Assembly (NCBI GenBank): GCA_965209015.1 | Contig: OZ242367.1 | Location: 2,542,001-2,606,000, forward strand | Source: Bin80 sp965209015 | Lineage (GTDB): Bacteria; Bacteroidota; Rhodothermia; Rhodothermales; Bin80 | Direction of reading: 5' to 3' | Length of the DNA: 64,000 nucleotides | Shown: in pieces, positions 1-8,723 of the stretch | Layout of the letters: each line of letters opens with the position of its first letter | Numbering within the stretch: the stretch's first letter is position 1 | The notes under the pieces: model-generated | Told to the model about the DNA's origin: nothing | Database searches by the model: none | Seen by the model: the letters and a program-made list of their open reading frames with translations, nothing else | Program-made: the position numbers and the translations under genes

Positions 1-34
1 AATACTCAAACACACTCCAATAACTGGATTAACA

Positions 35-313
35 ATGAAATTTTCTTATATATTCTTTCTTACTTTTGCACTTCTGATCGCTGCCTGCGGTGGTAGCACA
101 TCCGAGTCCTCTATGGAAGATGATTCCGCATATGACGAAGTTCAGGAAGATGGGGCAATGCATGATGACTCCGCAGAAATGCACGACGATGCTGCCGGTG
201 AGATGGAGCATGATACCACATCGACCGAGCATGATGGTGATTCAACCGATATGGACATGGAAGAAGCCCATGAGGACGAGTCAGAAGCTCACGGCGAAGA
301 AGCCGAAGAATAA
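35..313 (+). CDS. Small acidic, histidine-rich lipoprotein
   Basis: A 92-aa protein with an N-terminal hydrophobic signal (residues 3-17) ending in a lipobox (LIAAC, Cys18), so it is predicted to be lipidated and anchored in an envelope membrane. The rest is extremely rich in Asp, Glu, His and Met, with repeated MHDD, MEHD, EHDGD and AHGEE motifs and no aromatic core, so it is probably disordered. The His/Met/acidic spacing would suit metal binding, but that is inference from composition; I do not recognise a named family. The gene is followed by a hairpin terminator and ends well before ridA, so it is probably monocistronic. Its promoter would lie before the window start. Confidence 0.7.
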   Translation: MKFSYIFFLTFALLIAACGGSTSESSMEDDSAYDEVQEDGAMHDDSAEMHDDAAGEMEHDTTSTEHDGDSTDMDMEEAHEDESEAHGEEAEE

Positions 314-378
314 CTTTGGAGCTTAGGCACTCCACTGGACATCGTCCAAATTAATCGCCTCCATAAGTATTTCAGATG

Positions 379-420
379 TGCCGCCTCGCCCAAGTTGGGC
401 CCGAGGTGGCATTTTCTGTT
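379..420 (+). terminator. Rho-independent terminator after the acidic lipoprotein gene
   Basis: TGCCGCCTCG (379-388) pairs with CGAGGTGGCA (402-411), with one G-U pair, and the inner GCCC/GGGC can extend the stem. The right arm is followed by TTTTCTGTTT. Placement 65 bp downstream of the lipoprotein stop codon and upstream of the next same-strand gene fits transcription termination. Confidence 0.75.
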
Positions 421-499
421 TAGATAGCTTGACGACTCTATTTGGGTGAATGGATTCTCTTCACTCAACTCTACACAACTCATTTAGTATTGCTTCGTT

Positions 500-916
500 A
501 TGGACTTCCGGGAGCAGTCTCATGTAGGTTGTCGTCGTTGGGCATTCAGTGGTTCTTCGTGGGAATCAGACTATGGGTACGCTCGGGCAGTGAGAGTTGC
601 TGAACACATTTATGTTGCAGGTACTACGGCAATGAACCCAGATGGGACAGTAGTTGGGGCGAACAATGCCTATCTGCAGACGCAGTATATTATCTCTATC
701 ATCACCGAAGCCCTTCGTGACTTGGGAGCTTCCCTAAACGATGTGGTTCGGACTCGGATGTATGTAGTCAATATCCATCAAAATGCTGATTCGGTCGGTA
801 AAGCGCATGCAGAAGCTTTTGAAACCATTCGCCCCGCCGCAACCATGGTAGAAGTTGCAGGCCTGATCACGCCAGAATTGTTGGTAGAAATTGAGGTTGA
901 TGCAGTCCTCACCTAA
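500..916 (+). CDS. RidA family (YjgF/YER057c/UK114) enamine/imine deaminase
   Basis: A 138-aa protein of the RidA superfamily, whose characterised members hydrolyse reactive enamine/imine intermediates made by PLP enzymes and release ammonia. Seen here: the AGTTAMNPDG segment, the helix with IITEALRDLGASLNDVVRTRMYV that contains the conserved substrate-binding Arg (in RTRMYV), and the C-terminal LLVEIEVDAV containing the conserved Glu. The N-terminus (SGSSWESDYGYARAVRV) resembles the RidA subgroup that begins with a short SGSPWE-like strand. The stop codon overlaps the convergent smc stop codon. Which substrate it handles cannot be read from sequence. Confidence 0.88.
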   Translation: MDFREQSHVGCRRWAFSGSSWESDYGYARAVRVAEHIYVAGTTAMNPDGTVVGANNAYLQTQYIISIITEALRDLGASLNDVVRTRMYVVNIHQNADSVGKAHAEAFETIRPAATMVEVAGLITPELLVEIEVDAVLT

Positions 917-3900
917 ATTCCCATTGCTCCCACCTCATCAAAACGGACACTCACCAAACTGGAGACTCCTTCTTCTTGCATCGTAATTCCATAAAGACGA
1001 TTAGCCATCTCCATGGTGCGCTTATTGTGGGTAACAAGAACAAATTGCGTGTTTGAAGAGAACCGGCGAATGATCCGCATGAAATGATCTACATTTGTAT
1101 CGTCCAACGGAGCATCTACCTCGTCAAGGAAACAGAAAGGGCTCGGTTTGATCATGTATATCGCAAAAAGGAGTGCAATCGCAGTAAGCGTTTTTTCCCC
1201 ACTGGAAAGTTGTGCAATGCTGACTGGACGCTTTCCGCTGGGTCTAGCGGTCACGGCGATGGGTGATTCAAGAGGGTCCGACGAATTAGTCAAACTAAGC
1301 TCACATTTGGCTTTCTCCCCAAAAAGCTCACAAAAAAGAACCTGGAAATTATCCTGAATAAGCGTATAGGTATCAAGAAATTGTTTTGATGCCGTACGGT
1401 TTATTTCATTGATTGTGCTCACTAAGGTCTGTTCAGCTTCTTCCAGATCAGCTCGCTGTGATATCATGAATTCAAGACGTTCATTCTGCTTTTCATACTC
1501 CTCAAGAGCCAGAGCATTAACATTCCCCATGGACTGCAACTTACGTTCCGTTTCCTGAATTTGCTCTTTCAGTGAATCTTCATTTCCATCTGAGACGGAA
1601 ATAGATGTCAACTCAACCCCAAAATTTTCCTGAGCCCGAACAACCACATCTTTCCTCCGCGCCTTGACCGCACTGTGCTTTACTCGAATATTTGTTTCCT
1701 CAAGTCTTGCATCTTGAAGTTCTCTTCGTGCATTCCGCACACGTTCATTGACCTGCTCCAACTCAAGTCGCAGTTCATGCTCTCGAGAACTGTCTTGCGC
1801 ATTGATAGCATCAAGATCTTTTCGAGATGCACGTTCGGTCTTGAGTCGTTTAGTCATCATCTTGACCTTGCTGGCAGCACTCTGCTGCATCTCCTCTAAA
1901 TCAGACTGATCCTGACAATGGCGCATGGCCCGGAAATTGAGACTCTGCTGCCCTTGTTCAATGCGTTTCAGATCAGACTCAAGTCGTTCCCGGTTTGCCA
2001 CTGCTTGGACTGCGGAGGTTTGCGCTGTGACATACAAATTCTGCATCTGATCCAGCTTGTCCTTCCATGATAGGATTTCTTCATCAATAGATTTGACTTG
2101 ATCTTTTGCGCGATCAAGTTCCTCATCAATATGGCTTAACTGATCTCCGCAAGGTTGAGCCTCGGATTCTAATTCAGCAATTTCTTGTGCGATCTGCTGC
2201 TGCCTGCTTTGTAGAGATGTTACTTGATTCAATCCCAGTTCACGAATCTGGAGATACTTCTGAGCGGTATGATCTGCCTCTGAAACAATCTTTTCAGCAG
2301 AGCGAGTCCCCTGAATGAGTTTGGGTAATTGAATTTGTTGTTGTTCAACCTGAACCGCTGTTAGGATAGATTTTGCCTTCTCGAGTTGATCTCGAAGCTC
2401 AGAGGAAGCTTCTTGTGCGGCGCGCAAACTGTCTCTCCGGGCCAAGTGCGAATACATTCCTCCTTCTTCATTCCCTCCCGCATAAAGAACACCCCGTCCA
2501 TCAACCCATTCACCCTCGGATGTAACATAACGATGCGACCTCCCCCCTTCCCCCGAGAGCAAGGCACGGGCAGCATCAAGCGATTCAATTAGAATGACGT
2601 CCCCAAGAAGAAGTTGGACAATGGGTTTGTAGATTTCATTCCGAAGTCCAATATGTGCCAACAAAGCATTCGGTGGATATTCTTCATCAATTAGAATGGA
2701 TGGAATATTCTCTAATATGATAAAGTATGCCATCCCCTTATCTTCGGTACGCAGCCGCTGGGCTGCCTCCTTGGCTGCTAGCTCAGTTTCTGCGACAATA
2801 CAGCCACCATATGGCTCCAGAGAAGCCGTCAGTGCTGCTCGGTATTCCGAGGAACAACTGATAAGATCTGTCAGCGGGGTGACCTCAATATCCGTGACAT
2901 CAGTTAATAGGTATCTTACCGCATCTGGTAAAAAATCGTACGCACTAATCAAATCTAATAAGATTGTAACCTCTGCATCTTTTGCAGCAAGATGCGTCTC
3001 CTCCATCTGAACTGCACGCTCTGCATCAGCAATTTTAACATCTAATGCAGCGTGAGATGCTTCAGCTTTCTGGCGCTCTGCTGATACATGCTCTAAATCC
3101 TTCTGCGCTTTTTTCAATTTGAGCTCAGCACGGTCAGCACTTTTGATCGCATCCCGATTTATTTGTTCCTTGGATTTGATCTCCTCTGCAAGCCGATCCA
3201 TCTCATCCTTCAAATGGAAGATCCGGCTTTGTAGTTGGTCCGTCTGACGCTGCGAGTCATTTTTTTCCTGGTTGAGGTGATTGACAGTTGTTGTCAGAGT
3301 TTCCCATTTTAACTCAGAAGCTTGTAGGTGCTCGCGAGCACGATTTCGTTGATCTGCGGCTTGATCACGTAGGTCTTCCGTTTTGCCTGCCTCGGAGGAT
3401 GCGACAGATAGTGCCTGCTGAGTTGATTCGTACTGCTGAACCAGCTCTTCTAACTCACTGTCTACTACCTCGCGATCTCGTGCCAATCTGACAAGCTTTT
3501 CAGCAATGGAATCTTGGTTCGCTTTCTCTAGTCGGAGATCCCCCTCCAGCTTTATGATACGTTGTTCATGCTCAACGAATGCTTGGCGATTTCGTTTAGA
3601 TCTCTTTTCCTCCGCCACAAGTTTTGTGCGAAGCAATTCTTGTTGTGCTTCACAGCTATGAACTTGGGCTGCCAGATCAGAACAGATATCTGAAAAGTTG
3701 GCTATCTCATCTGTTAAGATTTTCTCTTCTGCTTCATGTCTACCATACTCCAACCTGAGTAAGTTGACCTGAGCCGTTCGGAGCTCAGTCTTATACCGTA
3801 AATAACGCTCTGCAATCGTGGCCTGACGCTTTAGACTGCGAACCTGAGAAGAGATCTCGTCCGTCAGATCCCGTACTCGATCAAGGTCAGACTGCATATG

Positions 3901-4446
3901 ATCAAGCTTTCGAAGTGCGTCCGTTCGACGATTTTTATATCGAGTAATTCCTGATGCTTCTTCAAAAAGTCGGCGACGATCCTGCGTATTCTCAGACAGG
4001 ATTTGGTCAATCATTTTCAACTCAATGACTGAATATGCTCCTGCTCCCATACCGGTATCCGTAAAGAGATCGGTTATATCTAGGAGTCTGCAGGTAACTC
4101 CATTGAGTAGGTACTCCGCTTCACCAGAACGGTAGAGACGACGCCCTAAAGTCACTTCCGAGTATTCCAAGGGCAACACTCCTCGAGTGTTTGCAATCGT
4201 CAACTGGACTTCCGCGAGCCCCATAGCACGGCGATGGGACGTTCCATTAAATATGACGCTATCCATTCTATCGGACCGCAATACACGGGCCCGCTGCTCT
4301 CCAATTACCCACCGAAGTGCATCCACGATGTTCGACTTACCACACCCGTTGGGACCAACGATGGCAGTGATGCCGGGATCAAACTGTAAATCTGTCGCAG
4401 ATACAAAGCTCTTGAAACCCTGAATGGATAACTTTTTCAGATACAT
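913..4446 (-). CDS. smc: Chromosome segregation ATPase SMC
   Basis: 1177 aa, the usual length for bacterial SMC, which forms the ring-shaped ATPase of the SMC-ScpAB condensin. The N-terminal half of the head carries Walker A GPNGCGKS (residues 31-38). It is followed by a long coiled coil rich in Glu, Gln, Lys and Arg, a globular hinge at about residues 500-660, a second coiled coil, and the C-terminal head with the ABC signature LSSGEK (1080-1085) and Walker B FLDEVDAP (from 1106). No scpA or scpB lies in the window. The start codon is 20 bp downstream of a perfect hairpin, described separately. It is transcribed in the same direction as clpB but separated by about 300 bp. Confidence 0.97.
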   Translation of the reverse strand: MYLKKLSIQGFKSFVSATDLQFDPGITAIVGPNGCGKSNIVDALRWVIGEQRARVLRSDRMDSVIFNGTSHRRAMGLAEVQLTIANTRGVLPLEYSEVTLGRRLYRSGEAEYLLNGVTCRLLDITDLFTDTGMGAGAYSVIELKMIDQILSENTQDRRRLFEEASGITRYKNRRTDALRKLDHMQSDLDRVRDLTDEISSQVRSLKRQATIAERYLRYKTELRTAQVNLLRLEYGRHEAEEKILTDEIANFSDICSDLAAQVHSCEAQQELLRTKLVAEEKRSKRNRQAFVEHEQRIIKLEGDLRLEKANQDSIAEKLVRLARDREVVDSELEELVQQYESTQQALSVASSEAGKTEDLRDQAADQRNRAREHLQASELKWETLTTTVNHLNQEKNDSQRQTDQLQSRIFHLKDEMDRLAEEIKSKEQINRDAIKSADRAELKLKKAQKDLEHVSAERQKAEASHAALDVKIADAERAVQMEETHLAAKDAEVTILLDLISAYDFLPDAVRYLLTDVTDIEVTPLTDLISCSSEYRAALTASLEPYGGCIVAETELAAKEAAQRLRTEDKGMAYFIILENIPSILIDEEYPPNALLAHIGLRNEIYKPIVQLLLGDVILIESLDAARALLSGEGGRSHRYVTSEGEWVDGRGVLYAGGNEEGGMYSHLARRDSLRAAQEASSELRDQLEKAKSILTAVQVEQQQIQLPKLIQGTRSAEKIVSEADHTAQKYLQIRELGLNQVTSLQSRQQQIAQEIAELESEAQPCGDQLSHIDEELDRAKDQVKSIDEEILSWKDKLDQMQNLYVTAQTSAVQAVANRERLESDLKRIEQGQQSLNFRAMRHCQDQSDLEEMQQSAASKVKMMTKRLKTERASRKDLDAINAQDSSREHELRLELEQVNERVRNARRELQDARLEETNIRVKHSAVKARRKDVVVRAQENFGVELTSISVSDGNEDSLKEQIQETERKLQSMGNVNALALEEYEKQNERLEFMISQRADLEEAEQTLVSTINEINRTASKQFLDTYTLIQDNFQVLFCELFGEKAKCELSLTNSSDPLESPIAVTARPSGKRPVSIAQLSSGEKTLTAIALLFAIYMIKPSPFCFLDEVDAPLDDTNVDHFMRIIRRFSSNTQFVLVTHNKRTMEMANRLYGITMQEEGVSSLVSVRFDEVGAMGI

Positions 4447-4745
4447 ACGTAGTCCATTTCAACAAAATGGCCGGTAAAGCGAATACCGGCCATCCCACAA
4501 GTCCCAATATAAAACAAGATGTTCAAAAAGAATACAACTGGAAATTTAGCCCTTCACAAATCATGTAAAGAAATCCCAATACAGTCCTCCCGTGTGATAG
4601 ATCTCTTGCACGGAGTTGATTCATCGGAGAACTATACCAGATTCTATACCATGCAAAGATACCAAACTGGAAAAGATATATAATCACGGGGAAAGTTCTT
4701 CATATTGTTAGCTCTTTTTCATGATAAATTCATCAGGGTGACCAA
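4447..4745. other. clpB-smc intergenic region
   Basis: About 300 bp without a plausible gene. Apart from the hairpin at 4467-4493 I see AT-rich sequence with no tRNA-like fold and no ORF matching a known family. It must contain the smc promoter if smc is not read through from clpB, but I could not identify a clear -33/-7 pair. Confidence 0.5.
4467..4493 (-). terminator. Perfect 10-bp hairpin just upstream of smc
   Basis: ATGGCCGGTA (4467-4476) and TACCGGCCAT (4484-4493) form a perfect 10-bp stem with a 7-nt loop. On the minus strand the stem is followed by TTTTGTT, a short U-rich tail, so it can act as a terminator for transcripts arriving from clpB. Because it lies only 20 bp before the smc start codon it could equally be a leader hairpin that limits smc expression. 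Its role is inferred from structure only. Confidence 0.5.
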
Positions 4746-7394
4746 TCAGGACACAGTGAGATGGTCTTCAACGGGGCTAGGTTGAATCTCCATAAGAAGT
4801 CCATTTGCATCGGGAGCCAGATCAAATGTTATAGTTTGGCCTGCAGAAATCCAACCGGAGAGAACCTCTTCTGCAAGCTTATTCACAATTTCACGTTGAA
4901 GCAGACGCTTGACGGGACGAGCTCCGAATGCAGGATCATATCCTGCTTCCGCCAAGTAATCTCTGGCATGATCAGTCAGAACCAGTGACACTCCGTGACT
5001 CTCGAGTGCCAACCGCTGAATCCGTGCAAATTGTATCATTACAACCTTCTGGATTACATCCTTGTCCAATGGATTGAATAGCACAATTTCATCTATGCGG
5101 TTCAGAAATTCTGGCCGTACACTTGCCTTCAGGAGGTCCATAATTTCTTGACGCATGCCTTTGGAATTGAACTGACTATTTGATTCAATCCGCTGACGGA
5201 TCAGATCGCTCCCCAGGTTACTGGTCATGATTACAATCGTGTTTTTGAAATCTGTCGTACGCCCCTTGTTATCGGTCAGGCATCCCTCATCCAAGACCTG
5301 AAGAAGGATATTAAATACTTCGGGATGGGCTTTTTCAATCTCATCCAAAAGTACCACGGCATATGGACGGCGGCGAACTCTCTCGGTTAACTGTCCTCCC
5401 TCTTCGTATCCCACGTATCCAGGGGGTGCCCCGATCAGTCTACTCACAGTATGGCGCTCTTGGTATTCACTCATATCTATTCGGATGAGTGCCTGCTCAT
5501 TATTAAAGAGAAATTCAGCCAGGGCTTTTGCCAGCTCCGTTTTCCCTACTCCGGTGGATCCAAGAAAAATGAAAGACCCAATTGGACGTCCTTGCTCCTG
5601 TAAGCCCGCACGTCCTCGGCGGACTGCATGCGCGATTGCCTCAATTGCATTATCCTGACCAACTACGCGGTGCTTTAACTCATCCTCCGCCCGAAGTAGT
5701 TTGACACGCTCACTTTCCATCATTCGGGCAACTGGTATTCCAGTCCATTTGGAAACGATCTCTGCGATATCTTCTGCATCCACCTCTTCTTTCAAGAGTG
5801 CACCATTTTCCTGCACCTCGGCTAATCGACTCTGAGTATCTCGAATCTGGTTTTCCAGGTCTGGGATCGTTCCATGACGGATTTTGGCTACTTCTTCGTA
5901 GTCGCCTGCACGAGCTAAAGCCTCATCTTTGATCCGTAGTTCTTCTATTTTCTCTTTTGCATCACGGATTTCTGCAATGAGATGTTTTTCCTCATCCCAC
6001 CGTGCTCGTAAATTGGTCCGCTCCTCCATGAAGTTTGCCAGTTGCTCCTCGAGGGCAGCAAGTTTTTCCTTGTCTTTCTCACGCTTGAGTGCCTCCCGTT
6101 CGATTTCTAATTGTCTGATCTGCCGCTCTAGAGTGTCCAATTCTTCTGGAAGCGAATCAATTTCAGTTCGTAGACGAGCCATTGCTTCATCAACCAGATC
6201 AATCGCTTTGTCAGGTAAATAACGATCACCGATATACCGATTACTCAGCCCCGCAGCAGCAATGATCGCAGCATCATTGATCCGAACTCCGTGGTGCACC
6301 TCGTAGCGTTCCCGGATTCCTCGCAGAATAGAAATTGCGTCATCCAACTCAGGTTCAGTTACCATTACGGTTTGGAATCTACGCTCGAGTGCTTTGTCTT
6401 TCTCAAAATATTTTCGATACTCGTCTAGTGTCGTGGCACCAATAGCACGCAGATCTCCCCTCGCTAGAGCGGGCTTCAATATATTTGCTGCATCCATTGC
6501 GCCTTCCGCGGCTCCAGCACCAACTAGAGTGTGAATTTCGTCAATAAAAAGCAGGATCTCTCCGTTCGCATCGGTTACTTCTTTCACAACTGCTTTCAGT
6601 CGATCTTCAAATTCACCACGATACTTGGCACCTGCAATCAAAGCCCCCATATCTAACGCATGAAGTCGTCTGGATTTTAAGCCCTCAGGAACATCCCCCT
6701 GTACAATCCGAATCGCAATCCCCTCTGCAATTGCGGTCTTACCAACTCCAGCTTCTCCGATCAGGATTGGATTGTTTTTTGTCCGTCGTGAAAGGATTTG
6801 TAGTACACGTCGAATTTCTTCATCCCTTCCAATGACAGGATCAATCTTGCCGGTTGAAGCTAGTTCATTAAGATTTCGGGTGAAGCGTTCAAGTGCTTGG
6901 TAGCTATCCTCAGCATGCTGATCCGTCACGCGTCGGTCTCCACGGACACTCTTGAGCACATTCAGGATCGTCTTCTTTGTGATTCCTCTGAGCTTCATCG
7001 CCTGCCCCACAGGTCCAGAGATCCCAGACAGTGCAATGACGACATGTTCACTACTAACAAAATCATCCTTGAGTTCTTGGGACTCCTTGAGCGCTTGGTC
7101 AAAAGTATGCTTTGCACCTTTCGTCAGAAATCCTCCTTCCACCGATGACCCTGTGACCACAGGTAATTTTTCAAGTATCTGGTCCACTTCATTTTCCAAC
7201 CCTAACAGGTCAGCACCGATACGTTGCATGATTGCGACGCCAATACTGTTAGGGTCAGTTAAAAATGCTTTCAAGATGTGTGCGGGATCAAGCCCTTGAT
7301 GATTGCTTCCAGCAGCAATCTCGAGTGCTTTCTGAACCGTCTCACGCGCTTTGACTGTATAATTATTTAGGTTTATTGAGTTCTGGGTTGTCAT
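4746..7394 (-). CDS. clpB: ATP-dependent chaperone ClpB (Hsp100)
   Basis: 882 aa. ClpB is a hexameric disaggregase that works with DnaK to rescue aggregated proteins in the cytoplasm. The Clp-N repeat domain spans about residues 1-150. AAA1 has Walker A GEAGVGKT (213-220) and Walker B LFIDEIH (from 282). A long coiled-coil middle domain (about 405-525), diagnostic of ClpB rather than ClpA/ClpC, follows. AAA2 has Walker A GSTGVGKT (612-619), and a C-terminal D2-small domain ends the protein. The promoter region contains a perfect palindrome overlapping the -33 element, shared with lon (see the regulatory entries). No CIRCE element (TTAGCACTC-N9-GAGTGCTAA) was found. Confidence 0.97.
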   Translation of the reverse strand: MTTQNSINLNNYTVKARETVQKALEIAAGSNHQGLDPAHILKAFLTDPNSIGVAIMQRIGADLLGLENEVDQILEKLPVVTGSSVEGGFLTKGAKHTFDQALKESQELKDDFVSSEHVVIALSGISGPVGQAMKLRGITKKTILNVLKSVRGDRRVTDQHAEDSYQALERFTRNLNELASTGKIDPVIGRDEEIRRVLQILSRRTKNNPILIGEAGVGKTAIAEGIAIRIVQGDVPEGLKSRRLHALDMGALIAGAKYRGEFEDRLKAVVKEVTDANGEILLFIDEIHTLVGAGAAEGAMDAANILKPALARGDLRAIGATTLDEYRKYFEKDKALERRFQTVMVTEPELDDAISILRGIRERYEVHHGVRINDAAIIAAAGLSNRYIGDRYLPDKAIDLVDEAMARLRTEIDSLPEELDTLERQIRQLEIEREALKREKDKEKLAALEEQLANFMEERTNLRARWDEEKHLIAEIRDAKEKIEELRIKDEALARAGDYEEVAKIRHGTIPDLENQIRDTQSRLAEVQENGALLKEEVDAEDIAEIVSKWTGIPVARMMESERVKLLRAEDELKHRVVGQDNAIEAIAHAVRRGRAGLQEQGRPIGSFIFLGSTGVGKTELAKALAEFLFNNEQALIRIDMSEYQERHTVSRLIGAPPGYVGYEEGGQLTERVRRRPYAVVLLDEIEKAHPEVFNILLQVLDEGCLTDNKGRTTDFKNTIVIMTSNLGSDLIRQRIESNSQFNSKGMRQEIMDLLKASVRPEFLNRIDEIVLFNPLDKDVIQKVVMIQFARIQRLALESHGVSLVLTDHARDYLAEAGYDPAFGARPVKRLLQREIVNKLAEEVLSGWISAGQTITFDLAPDANGLLMEIQPSPVEDHLTVS

Positions 7395-7429
7395 TTTTTC
7401 TGTGTATATGCGTTACTACCCAATGAATC

Positions 7430-7469
7430 CAAAAGCATTCCATGGGAATGGATAGTGACAATTTGTCAC
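7430..7469 (-). promoter_or_regulatory. clpB promoter with palindromic operator candidate
   Basis: A perfect odd palindrome, GTGACAA-T-TTGTCAC on the plus strand (7455-7469), lies 60 bp before the clpB start codon. Read on the coding strand its right half supplies TTG as a -33 element, followed after exactly 21 nt by TGCTTTTG (7430-7437), close to the Bacteroidota -7 consensus TAnnTTTG. The lon promoter has the same arrangement and a 13/15 match to the palindrome. A dimeric repressor or activator covering the -33 box is inferred; the regulator is unknown. Confidence 0.55.
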
Positions 7470-7784
7470 CTATTTGTGGTGAAGAGTGCAAAGAACTCGG
7501 TTCGGTTGCGGATAAATCTGGGACGTTTCACCCCGTTACTGGCATTCCTTGGGAGGAGTACTGACAGACTTGCAACCAAGTCAAAGTTTGGAGCTTTCAC
7601 CGGCCCGTCACTGTAATACTGCAGAACAACGCTAGGATATTACTTGAAGCAGCAAAATCATATCAACTGCATTGGCATAGAATTCTGTTATGATCCACAA
7701 GGCATAGATCAGGCCCTGCTGAAATTTGATTGGATCCAGCAACATGCACACAGGATCTACAATCAAAATGGACGAAGTTTCTGA
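7470..7784. other. Intergenic region upstream of the clpB promoter
   Basis: About 315 bp between the clpB promoter and the stop codon of the next minus-strand gene. I see no ORF with family signatures, no tRNA-like fold and no strong terminator. A GGTTGC/GCAACC inverted pair (near 7503 and 7575) is too far apart to be called a hairpin with confidence. Confidence 0.4.
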
Positions 7785-8681
7785 TTAATCGGTCTCCGGC
7801 TCCGTAGAAGGCATCGGATCTATCATAGCATCAGAGGGCATTCGGAGACGACTTTCATCGAACGGTTGGGTATAGGAATGTTCACTGGACGAAGCCTCAT
7901 AGTAAATCTGCCCTTTCTCCCCATCTGAAAATTCGTATCCTTCAAAGCGAGTTGAAACCATCAATCCGTCAACTGTAATATAATCCTTGTAATACAGCAG
8001 AACCTCCGACATATTCTCGTCTATTGGTGGACGGCCCTGTCCAAATGTTGACCGATAGCGAATCGCATTTACGACGTACGTTTTGGGATGGATATAGAGT
8101 GTATAGTGGTCTCCGGGAGCATCCCCCACACCATCATCAAATGTTGCCCGTATGATATGATGTTCTACACTGTCCAAGATTGCTGGGGGCATTACTTCAT
8201 AACGGACACCCCGATCAGCAAGAATAAAGGGAATGGACTGAAAATAGTAGCCGGTGGTGGCCATGAAACGAACTCGTACCGGCAATGAATCTGGAACAGC
8301 CCATGCATGGGTTCCGTCCCAGACAATCTGAGCCTCATCTGGGAGGACTTCGCCTCCCATAGAAAGGACATCATGGTAGACATGTCGGGTACGATTATGG
8401 GCTACCATTCTCGTTTTGAGTCCACCAGTAAACCCCCAGACATAGTGGCTAGTCTCTGCGTTATGCCACGCATCTAGTCCTCCATGAGCAATAATTGCAC
8501 GTAGTAGCATCCGTCCTCCTTCGGTCGCCATTAGGCGTGACTCCGTTTCAGTCGTGAGAGGATGGGCCTCAGATTCGATCATATTGGTACCGTCAGATTC
8601 CATATTGCCACAACCAAGTGCAAACATGGTACCCATGATTGCCGTACATAGTATCCGCATTAATTTATGAGGTATTATCAT
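7785..8681 (-). CDS. Putative lipoprotein of unknown function
   Basis: 298 aa. The N-terminus is a lipoprotein signal ending in FALGC; an internal ATG at 8660 (MRILCTAIM...) gives a more typical signal and may be the true start. The mature part begins with a linker rich in Glu and Ser, then a segment AHGGLDAW followed by beta-strand-rich sequence with many Tyr, Trp and Asp residues. This resembles Bacteroidota lipoproteins of the LolA/DUF6503-like fold, but I am not certain of the family. It is divergent from the nitrilase gene with only 42 bp between the starts, so the two promoters must overlap. Function not assigned. Confidence 0.7.
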   Translation of the reverse strand: MIIPHKLMRILCTAIMGTMFALGCGNMESDGTNMIESEAHPLTTETESRLMATEGGRMLLRAIIAHGGLDAWHNAETSHYVWGFTGGLKTRMVAHNRTRHVYHDVLSMGGEVLPDEAQIVWDGTHAWAVPDSLPVRVRFMATTGYYFQSIPFILADRGVRYEVMPPAILDSVEHHIIRATFDDGVGDAPGDHYTLYIHPKTYVVNAIRYRSTFGQGRPPIDENMSEVLLYYKDYITVDGLMVSTRFEGYEFSDGEKGQIYYEASSSEHSYTQPFDESRLRMPSDAMIDPMPSTEPETD

Positions 8682-8723
8682 TATCTGTCCAATTAAAAAT
8701 ACATCATCCTATCTTTTCTTGCA

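Noticed and set aside
7395..7784. tRNA or CIRCE element upstream of clpB
   Set aside because: No cloverleaf fold and no TTAGCACTC/GAGTGCTAA pair in the region.
8710..8717. TATCTTTT just before the nitrilase ATG (and TATTTTTG at 17912 before the first oxidoreductase) as leaderless promoters
   Set aside because: The -7-like boxes are present but no correctly spaced -33 element was found; chance is likely in AT-rich spacers.
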